Both the position numbers and the translations under genes were made by a program. This document shows, one piece after another, positions 38,601 through 50,600 of a stretch of 64,000 nucleotides of DNA; position 1 is the first letter of the stretch, and each line of letters starts with the position of its first letter. A model generated the notes under the pieces. It was given only the letters and a program-made list of their open reading frames with translations, was not told the origin of the DNA and did no database searches. The DNA is from Ascaris suum (lineage: Eukaryota > Nematoda > Chromadorea > Rhabditida > Ascarididae). The DNA is taken from the NCBI GenBank assembly GCA_013433145.1, contig CM024178.1, forward strand, positions 6,557,260-6,621,259, written 5' to 3'.

Positions 38601-41600
38601 AGCCCTTTTTGTATGATTTATAGTCGTTGCTGAGTTAATTGTTTTCTTTGATGCGTTGTTGCGTTATCTTCACGCATCGTTCTATAGAGTTTTGCGTTCT
38701 TGTTGTAGTGCCGTACCGGAAATGTTCTTTTGTTGCAGATTATTTGTTCTTTTAGAATAGGTAGTTCGATGATGGCAAAATATGCTGAAACGTTGTCTGA
38801 GGGGGGAATAAAGTTTTGTGAAGACGCATCTGTTGCAGTGCAACGTTTGATCGCCATATCTTGATCGACGTTGTTAATTATCAACGATCTGCGCAGCGAT
38901 TAATCCGCCTATGTTCTTAGTTGTTTTTAGTGATTTTTTGAAAGATATAAGACAATGGTCTTGATACTAGAAAGTTACGCGACCACACGATCACTCCATA
39001 CAGGTGGTCGACATATCCGGTTGGCATATTCCGCTAAACCTTTGCGGGCAACTGAAGGAAAATAAATTCTTAGGGCACACAAAATGGGAGTAAAGGAGGA
39101 AAGAGGGTGCCGCATTTATCGGATCACTGATTCTTTTAAATGATGGGATTTTAAGAGCTGGGGGACGAACGTATTTCGCGGTGTTCACACAGCCGCAGCG
39201 TGCATTTCCCCGAGAATGAGGATCAGCTGGTTTCAGGCTACCATGATGCACCCACGAATTCCTTCCACCTCAAACGTAAGTTTCCTTTTGTAATTTTTCT
39301 AATTATCACTAAAAATTGTTAAACGGTGTTGCTGATGCGAAAATTGTGATGCAAGGCAGGGTTTTTTCGAGAAAAGAGGGACATTCCTGCGGAGGTGGTG
39401 AAAAAAATTAAACACCCTTCATTTGCATATTTGCGCTCAATGGTTGCATTATGCAAATTTAGTGAAACCTTACGCAAGGAAACACAAGTGAAAGTTTTGT
39501 TTATCCTCAAAATTTGCTATAGTGAACGCATTGTTTTCCGTTTAGTTGTTAGGAAAGAAGTGGATGAATCCTGTGAACGCATTTTGAATGGATATCAAAC
39601 GATGTCGATGCGCAAACATTTTATCAATGATTGGAGAGGTGTTTCACCTCGGAGAGCCAACTTCGCCTTTTGGAGAGACGAACTGTTAAGGGTGCCGCTG
39701 GGGATATACGAATAAAGAGTTGTGATAAAGACGTAATAAGGCTAGTCGAACAAGGAAGTTAAAGTAGGCGGTGATTCGATTCAAACGCGATTTCAAAGGA
39801 ACGAGAATGTTGGGACGACTACTGTTTCGTTGTAGACCATAAAAGTTTTCAAGGAATAAAACCTACCATCGTTCTCGCACAATGTAATAAATTATGCATT
39901 AATATTCGTGCTTAATAAATTTTTTTTTTTTTTTTTGAATAGTGCTGATCACACTATTCATTCACCCCTTTACCAAAAGGCTTATTTCTGCGATGTTTTT
40001 GGTATTATTCTACCTAAGGCAGCAAACCATCGATTCAACCTTTAATTGTTGAGGTTTATCGCCGATATGGGAGCATGATTTAAGCTTTACTTGTTTTAGT
40101 TTTACTTGAATCGACAAAGCATTCATTACGAATAAATGTCTCTTCATATCACTACCACTTCCGTTTAGCGGAAGTTGTGAGGTAACGTGAAGGTGCGGGC
40201 TTAGGCTCGTCTCCTGCCCATCGGATACTGACGAGTCGATTCATCGTTGTTCCATGCGACTTGCTCCACCGCCCGCGTCCCGATGAGACTACTGGTCGGA
40301 ATGACTCAGTAGGACAAAGCCATAGAGTTTGCTTGGAGCCCTCTTAAAACCGACCGCGCACTAATCAAAACTAAACGATGAATGCCGATATGGGAGCATG
40401 ATTTAAGTGCTTTACAAATCTTTTATTGCACAAATATGCCCATGCTCATATATAAATATGCCATAAATCGTAAGTTTAAAGAAGCCTATCGTTTCCAGTT
40501 GTTACTTTTCATCACATAATCGCACGTAGAGAAATCTTCACACCCTCTTTAAGTCGAACTTCCATCGTTCTCGTCCTGTTCCTTCTTAATTTGGGACCTT
40601 AAGTCATTGTGGGAATTACGCACATTCAAATGCGGGAGCGTTGCGCTTGCAATAGCCAAATTAGTATTTGTTATTTATAGAGAGCGTATTGTTTGCAGAA
40701 TGCCATGAAACGAGTCTTATAGCCGAATCGTATAGTAATGCGTGCAAGCTGGCAAAAGTTGCTCCCAATCCATCGGTGGAGCACCAAATAGCGGTGAGCT
40801 CCTTTTTATATGGTTTTCTAAACCTTTACGTTCTGTTGCTATTCATAATGAGCCAATTGCCTATAAATTGAGTGCGTCAATATCACAGTAGAGTTTTTAC
40901 GGTGTTGGTTGCCCTCTTTTTTATAGAATCAATCGTACTGCGCGTTACCTCCTCTCGAGCTTCAGTCGTACCATAACACGAAGATCAACTCGACCATTTT
41001 TTTTTTGTTTTCTATGCGTTTTTGCGAGTTCATTTGCAAGGAAGCCTTACAGTGACGTCATGTCTGTGCGTATGTATATGCTTATATCTGTCTGCCTAGC
41101 CGGTAACTGAAAATCGGCAACCATTGAAGCTAGGGTTTATTTAAAGTGGGCGTATTGTATTGTACATCTCCTGAAAAGTTTTCATGATGATCCATCAGCA
41201 TTGAAGAAAAAATTGTGTGTTTAAGAGATGGAAGAGAATTTACATTCTTTCACTCGGTCGATTTTTAATCAACATTGAGAGCGTATTGTGATAGAAAAGG
41301 ATCTTTAATCAGAGATTCATCCAGATGACTTAATTATTTGTTGATATGTTATTAAATTGGCGAGTCGGATGAGAGACATGCAGAAATATATGTTCTGCTA
41401 TTTTGTGTGGCACCCTCCACTAGTTTCGTTATTTGGGTTTTACCTGAATTGGTTTTACGTGACATGAGATTTGATAAAAGCAGTCCTAATAATATGTAAC
41501 ATTTATTCAAAAATAAATTATCTTCGAGTGAAGTAAGTAAATTACCTCCTTAATTTCGTCTTTTTTTTGATGGTCGAAACGATCCATGAAATTATTACTC

Positions 41601-44600
41601 ATAGAATCGCATATGTTATGAGATCTTAGCGTTGTAATGTTATATTATGCTATACTTTGTGTAATGTTTAACGCAGTGTGTTATGTTCGTGTTGCCGGTT
41701 TATGTGCGTTATCTTTAACACAGTGTGTTATATTCATATCGCTACTTCAACGATTATACTAATTGGAATTTTAGTTTTAGTGCTCTCTTAGTCTTACTGT
41801 TAATCTTTAACATCGATTAGATGTGCAATTCGAATAATCGTGGCATTTTCAGTGTTTTCATCAGATCGTCGGTGTGCGTCAAGAATGCCTGTCTTTGAAA
41901 GGTTTCTTTCCCATCTTTTAAATAATATCATATCGTTCATTTGTTTGCATCCTTCAGCACTATTTGCCATGTTTTGAAATGAAATTTATTATATTTGTAA
42001 GGTAGAGATATTTTCCCTCGATATTTCGGTTGGGGGGGGGGGCTATGAAATCAATAAGGGCCAAATTAGGGCAAGCCAAAGAATTGCAGATTTTTAGACT
42101 TATTCATGTATTAGTTCTCATCCACTGGTTTTTTATCTGAATGTATGCGCCATGTGCAAGCGTTCATTAGAGTGGTATTCATGATCCATTAGAATGTCGT
42201 TTGAAGTAATGAGGGTTGGAAACTGCTAATCTAATTTAAAAACTTGGTGGTTATTTTGGAAAGCAATAGGTGAGCGATAGACATGGTAGTCATTGAGGGA
42301 TAACTAATGGAAAGTTTTATTGATTGTCAGATCGGTAAAAAAAAACGAAATCGTTTTGCATTTCGGTTGTCTGAAGTTCATTTTGGTTTTTCAAGCAGTA
42401 TTTATGTCCTTCAGCTTGAGTTATTAATGAGTTCTGTATTGAAGCACAGTGGTGATACTTCACATGTGTGGTGGGGGGGGGGGGGGGGGGGGAGGAATTT
42501 TATTGCAGCTCTGTTGATTTGTTTATATGGAGTAGATCACCAGCTGAATTAGTTGAGCAGTCATTTGGATTACAACATTATTTCACGTAAGCAAATCCTT
42601 TCAAAATTATTGGGGGGGGGGGTGGGAGGGGGGCGGCTGTATTCTATTATGACGTCTTTTGGCTGCAAGCTTGCTGACGTGATATGGCGACACTGGAAGC
42701 AAGATCGCTCATTTCGGACGCCTGATCTCACGATAGCAAAAATGAGTTGAAGTAGCAGGAAATATGCATGTAGCACTTTCGGGGCTTTGAAGTCATTGCC
42801 AGTAAATAGGATAGGACAGAGGAGATGGGAGAGAGGAAAGATCGCAATTTAATTGAACCGGATCCGCAAAAAAAGCGTTATCCGCTGTTTTTTTTTTTTT
42901 TGCTGCTAGAGGAAGCTGTTCAGTGTTGTATCTTCCCCTTCCACCTTTCAGCTTATGAAGCAATTGTACTTGTTTCAAAAGAAGGAGAATGTGATGGTGA
43001 AATGACTTTAATTTTTGGTTTCAGGGCAGCGGTTATCGCAGGCTCATATGGAGTGCCTAGAGGAGATATTCAGGAGGGTGCAATTCGACACACTAGACTT
43101 CGAGTACACCTTCATTGATGACGATGTGAGTGTCTTTGTGGTTTAATTGGAATGGTATTATTAATAGGCGCTACTTGTTTCGACGACCCTCCATCTCCTT
43201 CTATAGAACTCTTCCCCTCCCCTCAAACAGTGCAAAAAATGCGCCTAAGCTCGTTCTTCGTAAGTGTGAAAATTTAACACATGATTTTAGCCGTTCGTAG
43301 ATTGTACAAAAAATGATGGAATGCGTTAAGGTTCCTTTTTTATAGAGAGATGGGTCAAAACCGAGGATATATCCGGAGGGTGCGCAATAATTGCTCATAT
43401 TTTTGATTGTTAGTTGGATATTTATAGAGAAGTTTGTGCGCGACTTTTAGTGATGAATAGCCTATTATTTATCGTATCCGTCTTTAAGCAATCAGCATAA
43501 CACATTCATTGTTGTAACATATTCATTGCTATAACATATTGTTGTAACACATTCGTTGTCTTCGCCGATCCCTCGCGTCTTTGTATTATGTGATTGGAAT
43601 AGGGTTGTATAGGTTTCATTGTGTGGATTTGCACTATACACTCTTCAGATTTTATAAAGTGCTTACTAGTTGTGTAGTTGTTGGACGATAAAAAGACGAT
43701 TATAGGCGGCGGTCAGTCTGGCAGAGATGCTCGAATTTTACGACTCGACAGTGAAATTGAATCTTTCCTTCAATAAGCAAATAAATATTCGGGGATGGCA
43801 GGCCCTCTTTAGGGCCATCAAAAATGTGAGTGTCATTGCTTATTTATTGCCTCTAAAAGAAATTTTTTAATATACCTGTGCCTACATGTATGTGCGTACA
43901 TATGCATATACTAGTAAATATGCATACTGTATTGTTTAGGCAACACTCACACGGTAAATTGCCGGTTGTGTTACCTGTTGAGAAAATATAATCATTGCTC
44001 AAGTTGCAACTTATGCAAATTATTTATTATTGTTTCCGTCTTTCTTCCGGTTTTATGTTGCTTAAGTCTTTACACGTCTTCTGTACCACGTCATTTGCTC
44101 GAGCACCTAAATCAACAGTTTTGCTTCTTTAAGCGTGTGATTTTTTAATTATACATTATTGGAAAAAGAAATTATAATTTAAGGAAACTGGGCTATAAAA
44201 GAAATTTCTGCGTTAATGGATTGTGCGGTTGATTATGAATTAAAGATTAGTAGAATTGCCGTACTGTGAATGCAACGTTGCATTCGGTCATTTTGTTAGT
44301 GTGGGTGATAGACTTTGCTGAAAAAGGTGGAAGATTTTTTTTAGTATAAAATGTTGACTTTCTGGAACAATACAGAGCTCCGCTTGTTTGAAATATCGAT
44401 TATTAATTTTCGGATTTTTATTGCCTCAACTAACTTGAATTCAAATATTAAGAGGGTGTGCTTTGAAGGTATCTAATTAGATCCCCACTGCGCCACGGAG
44501 ATGACCTTTTAAATGCAGAGATCAGTTGAAGTGCTTCACAGTGTGGTTAATTTGTTGTAGTATTACAGTGCCAGTCTCTGCAATTGCTCAACCTGCGTTA

Positions 44601-47600
44601 TACTTCACTATCGGATAGGGCAATACCGGTGCTTGCCCGCACACTGCGTACGCAGCCGACTCTAACGACGCTGCACCTTGAAAATGTTTCATTGTCAGGG
44701 AAGAACCTCCTTCTTCTTGGTTTGTTGCTTATATTTTTGATTAGAATTTACAGTTGGTCTGAGCTATTTGTTTGTTCAGTATTCGATGGGTCATTTCAAA
44801 CGTTTGAAGGAATGCGTTCATTTCATTGCAGCGTTTCGGAAAATGACGTCATTTTGCAGATGGGCTGAGCGGGTTTTATGTGCAAATCGTAGCGTTTCTC
44901 CTTGCAAAGTTGAATTTTTTTACGTCTCCATGTTCGTTGATCTTACAAAAAAAGATTTCCTTCTTTTTCTCTTGCTTCCAATGCGTACTTTCCTCTAATC
45001 TTTTCATAGTTAACCAATAGCCTTAAAAATTGGCCACAATCACAAATATCACAAAGTCAAATGGGAGTATCGCGAAAAGCACTTCATCATCCCTTCTAAA
45101 AACGTCTTTTTTGCAGTTCCATTTTTTCCTGAAGTTCTAAATTTTTCGGCCCCTTCAGTTGGCCTCCTAATCTGTTCAATTTTTGATTCAAGTCTTTTAA
45201 GCCTTTCAGGGTCGGGTACTTGAATGTGTATTATTGTTTTTTCCTCTACAGGCCGATATATAATTTCGATTAGTGAATTTCTTATCGAGTAAATGCACAT
45301 TGAAAAGTCATAGAAGAACTCCATTCAAGCACCTTTCATATAGGTTTTATTTGAAGTATGCGCCTTGAAAACGAATACGGTGCTGAGGGAACTATATTTG
45401 GGCGAGAACAACCTACAACCAGCAGACGGCGCACATCTCTATCAGATGATCGTCGGCAACTCGTCTATACAGATGTTAGATCTAAGAAACAACCAGCTTC
45501 AGGTTCAACTTTCATTGTGTTTTTGTAAAGATGCTAAAGAAATGATTCAGGCAGGACAGAACTCGAGGGGTATGACGGAAGAACTCGCATATTCGTTAAT
45601 CTGATAGGTAATTCAGTGCTTGATTTTTTTCGCCCCCTCGTTAGTGAGTGTAAATAGGGACAATACGCTTCAAGTGGGGATTTATGTGCTTCTTTTGTAT
45701 TTAAACATCTAAGATCACTCTCGTTCGTCGTTTTTCATCTCCGCAGGTTTTGTGCTTCACTAGTTGTAATTGTTGTACCTGCAAACATCAATATGCATAC
45801 TTATTTAAGCGTGGCATCGTCGCAATTCAAGCTGTTATTTGGCCTCTGTTGAAGGAAGTGCTTACTGGTATTTATAGTGGAATAGGAGGTAGTATAGGCT
45901 TGAAAGAGCTTTTTTTTTCAAGGATGGCGGATTGCGGCATATATGCGACGCACTTCGAAACAAAGAGACACTAGAGAAGAGTGCGCTTTCTGCGCTCGTT
46001 CTCTGGAATAACAGACTCACAAGCAGTAGTATGGATGCACTCGCCAATGCACTTGTATGATTTTTTTCTTTCTTTTTCTTCTAGCTTGGCCATTAGAACA
46101 TCAATGCCTTTTGGCCATTTTGCAGCGCAAAGCCACATTATTTGGGAGATATGTGTTTGCTTGTCGGCATTTCAACCGAAATATTTGTGTTTTCTTACTG
46201 TGTTTTTATTCAAAAATATTCCGGTCGATGTTTGGGGTTTGCAGTATTGGAAACTGGCGTAGGTAAACATTATTTTTCTAATCTCTGCTATTGTGGAGTG
46301 CGATTTTACCTTCGCGATGCACTGATATGTACTTTGACTGCAAAGTGGTCACGTTCGGACGTTGCATTTCTTTCGTGACTTTTTTCCAAAATTCGAATGG
46401 AATTGTAACGTCAAAGCGTGTGGTGTCGCTCTACTTGCAAAAATTTTCCTTAGTTTTGCAATTTCCTCGCATATTGAGAGATATACTTTACGCGTTGGAG
46501 TTAATGCTGGCGAGAAGAGATGGCGTTCTTTCAATATCGCGTTTGGTTGGTATTATTTCGGCCCAGTTTGTGCATTATTATGTGTATCTTTTATTTGAGT
46601 GGTATTGAAAGGCGTATATATGTGCAGCTTTCTTTGCAACAATAGCGCATATCATAGCATGGAAAGAAATGAGTCGTTAGACTCAAAGATTACCTCAGGT
46701 TTAGTCTTACCTCGGGATATTAAGGCTCAAGGGATCTGATGTTAGAAAAGAACAAATTCCCATTACTGCTCGTGAAGAGCCTACTGCAGGAGAACGTGCT
46801 GCATGAGTAATGAGCACACCATAGTTTATGAGTGGCCTATGGTTTTTAACTGAACGACTCCGTAAGTCGCCTATAGTAATTCTCATCTCGTCACCTTGTA
46901 TGTTTCGAGATTAGTTTTTTGCGAATGATGAGGTCTAATTTTTTTCTGTTTTATTTTGCAGTGCTTGTGGCAACAGAAGTGAGTTAAGAGACACATGTTA
47001 TTAGGTGATGAAGTTAATTACCGATATACGCTGCAATGTTATGTTTGTTTAGTTGCGTCGACTGAGAACGTTTCGGGGAGCTAAACATGGTCGGAGAGGG
47101 TTGAAGTCTGAATTCTCTTACATCGATTTTATATGTTGTAAATTTGAAATGTTGGCAATTGGCAGTCATTGTTGCAGCTGGAGAATAGCAAGTTGGAGAC
47201 GTTGAATATTGGCAGTAACAATCTGTCGGTTGAGGGGATAATGGCACTGAAACCGGCGTTGCTTGCTAACTCGAGTCTTCAGAGACTTGGTCTTCAAGCT
47301 ACCAATCTCGATTGCCAATGTACACTTCTCTGCAATTTTTTGCAGTGCCGATTTAAATTTTTTCGTTATTGCCGATCCGCTAGGAAAGATTTCTTGTGCG
47401 AGGTTTTTTCTTCACATTGTGAGATCTTTAAAATTTTTCAATATTTTATAGTGATACATCAGATAAGATTCGAAAAATAGGTGGAGGTAATAAGGGAACG
47501 GAAACGTGAAAGGCAGTTTATATACGGAAATCATCAAAGAAGAGGATTTCGTTTTTGAGGGGCAGAATATTTTTATTACATTTTTTGGGATATTAAACGT

Positions 47601-50600
47601 AGAACTTTGAAATGAAATATTTCAATGGTAGTGGTGGTGCTGTAGAAAACATAAAACTCTAATGTCGCGACTTATGCAGGTCTTTAGATATGATCGTTCG
47701 TGTTAAATGTCTTTCGCAGTACCAATGAGGCCATTCACTACAACAGAAATCAGGATATGAACCTGTCAAATTTCGTCCCATTAATATCGCATTTATTTTA
47801 GTCGACCTAAGGATTGCAACTAATTTTTTACTAATAGGAATTAGCTCGGGTAGCTCATGTGTGATGCTCGGTCCTTTGTTTGTAGAGCGTTTAGGGCTAC
47901 CGGCCGAATGACGGTAGAAAGAGCCGCTAAGGGAGAGACAAGAGAATATAAAATCCTCATGCAAAAGTAAATGGCCACTGTGTTCGTTCGATGCTAAGTT
48001 TCATGTCCTCCTCTTCCTTCTTCTCATCCTCCTCCTTCTTTCTTTTCAGCCTTCCTCGATGGTGAAGATGTAAGTGTTAAAGTTCAGGTGCAATAGTGCT
48101 GGCGGAATGCTTGGCGGACAATAAAATAATGGTGCGTGTTGATCTGCGGGATAACGCTCAAGTTGGTTCAGCGGGCCTGTTGGCGTTGCATCTGGCAATG
48201 AAGATGAATACGTCGATCACGTTGCTTAACTTGGACAATTCCTGCGCCAAGTCGAGCAGCGTCAAGGTTGCTCCGAAAGTTTGCAGTAACCTTCTTTTCT
48301 GAGTGTGCTTTTGTGAAGCGCTTTTTGATAGCTTGTTCTTGCTTCCTTTTCTTCTTAATTCAGCTTTAACTTTAATTTACTATTATGGAATTTTGTTTAT
48401 AAGTGATAGATAATAAAGCGAAAGTATAGTATATCTTAGTGATGTTGCAGGTGCATCACTGTCATCGCGAAGATAAGTTTTGATGGAATTATTGGATAAT
48501 ATCCTCATTGGATGATAATTTACAATCAAAATTAAAAGAATTTAAAGTGGAATTTTAATACCAATGTTTTAATTAAAAGAAATTAATATTAGTTTTATGA
48601 GTGTAGAAATATTTATAGACATTTTTCGAAAGTACGGAGTTGGCCTTTCTAGGTGCTTGCCCACTTGTGCATCAATTTCCTAGTTTCTGGTTTTTCAGTA
48701 CTTGGTTTCCTTTTTTAATTCTAACCTTTTCGTTATGTGCATAACAAGAAATTTCAGTTGTATGCATGTGTTTGGTTTAATTAATTATCTTTACGACGAC
48801 ATATTTTGAATTGATACAAGACTTCTATACTTCTAATCGATAATACACAACATTCATTTGCCCTATGATTTCACTCTCAGTTGTCAAGCGTCTTTCTATC
48901 TCTGTCAATGTTTACCGCCCTTAACAAACGGCGCTTTTGTCTGAATTAAATTGTAACTTTTTAATGCAGGTTTTTACACATAAATAGACTATAGACTATA
49001 GACACATGAGTTCTTTTTTCTTGGATCAGCACGTTTAAATACGGCTATTTATGGGCACGATACTAATATGGTTTTAAGTGCTTTGCAAGTGTTCTATGAG
49101 TTCATAGGGTTTTTTCGTTTGGGGTGAGGGGAAGAGGAGCGGGTGTTAAAAATGGAAACGAGTGACTTTGTAAGCTTTTTTTCTGGCATATATGGTTTTT
49201 ATTTGTTTGTTTCGAGTATTGATACTGCTGTGAAGGGAACTCCTCGCATGTGTTTAATGAAATAGTTTCAGCAGGTAGATATTACAAGAAAAATTATTAT
49301 AATGTGACAAGTGCGTTTGTTTGCGATGTATTTACTGCTTTACTTATTGTCTCGCCATTTTAAACGTCTATATTTGTGTTGATCGAAATTCAGGTAAAAG
49401 AATATCACGAACAGTTCAAGCTGTATTTCGATGAGATTAAATCGTTTTGCGAACGAAACAAGCAACTAGCACTCCAGAAGCTTTCGGTCCAATCGTCCAC
49501 ATCAGAGGTCACCTCAGATTCCGAATCTTCGGATAGTGGGCAGACGGATGGCCAGGATGATAAGCAACAAGAAGGTTCATTCAACAGTACTTTGAAAGCG
49601 CAGTTTTATGACTCGCTCCCATGTTTTCATAGATAGAACGAGAAATGTTGAAGCTGAATGAAGTGAGAGGTGGGAGGATAAGATTTAATGATCGTGAAGG
49701 AAATGGGGATTCATATTTAATGAGAAGTGCGGAATTGTAAATGTTGTTCTGCAGAAGCTCGAGGCGTGGGAGGGTTCCGTTGTGTTAAGCTTTTGTTATA
49801 GGAACAGTTTGTGAAAATTTTTGTTGAAGTTTGCACAACCGTTGAGGTTCATTACTAGGCAGTGCGTTGAGTATATGTGTGATGTTCGTCGATTTGCCAT
49901 AGAGAGTGTGCAAAATGGCAACATTCTTCTTCGCCTCGATGACCTGCTTATCCATTTGTGGTGTCAGCTCAAAGTTCTGGCTGCTTCACTCAGATTTTTC
50001 TTCGATGGACCCGCATAGAAGTTAGTTGAGGCCGGCCCCGAATGTGTAAAAGAAACATAGTGGCATCCTTTATCGAAAACTTCAGCATCTTCATCTAGGA
50101 AAGGGAGGAGAGGGGGCTGTAGATCCTAATTTGGATATTAACTCAGGTCTGCAGGGACCCTTGTTTTATTGCGAAGTCGTCATTCTGCCTACATGTGTGT
50201 AAATACAGCAGCTGCGGAAACAAAGGATAAAGAGGATGGCACGAAGGTGGAAGGTGACGACGCATGTGAGGTGAAGCAAGTTGTACCGGTCGTGACGAGG
50301 CGGAAAAACTTCGACTCCCCATCGCATCGCAAGAAACCTGTTTGGAAGTTCACTCGCTCTTCGTCGCTTACTTGTACCGAGCTCGTCGAGGATATCAATG
50401 TGAGCAGCGGTGAACTTGAACTTTGCTCATTTTTCAAGAATTAGAAGGAGGAAGTTGTAATTACCGGCATACTCGTGAGAACAGGGTTGCTGAACAGGAG
50501 TTTTCCTGCTCACTTCCTTTCCCACGTCTTCCCTCCTTCCTCCTCCCTCTCCTTACTTCTTTCTTTTTTCTTCCCCACCGGTTAGGCTTGCACAACTCCT

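Larger units (their letters stand above)
29884..40698 (+). other. ppp1r37: 10.8-kb intron 2 of ppp1r37
   Basis: Strongly T-rich on the plus strand with no exon I can support. Contains a G-run cluster at 30064-30105, a perfect-looking hairpin at 32954-32994, a T17 run at 39920-39936 and a 299-bp insertion at 40085-40383. The 106-codon frame at 39395-39715 and the GC-richer stretch at 39160-39285 are the least noise-like parts and could hold an alternative first exon. Confidence 0.55.

Noticed and set aside
39160..39290. GC-richer stretch with ATGs and a gtaag, considered as an alternative first exon of ppp1r37
   Set aside because: The donor leaves phase 0, whereas exon 3 needs phase 1.
39395..39715. 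106-codon plus ORF
   Set aside because: No splice boundaries of the right phase and no recognised family.
48050..48069. Possible 20-base micro-exon after the strong acceptor, followed by an 18-base intron
   Set aside because: Joining it to exon 11 gives GTG CAA TAG, an immediate stop, and 18 bases is too short for a normal intron.
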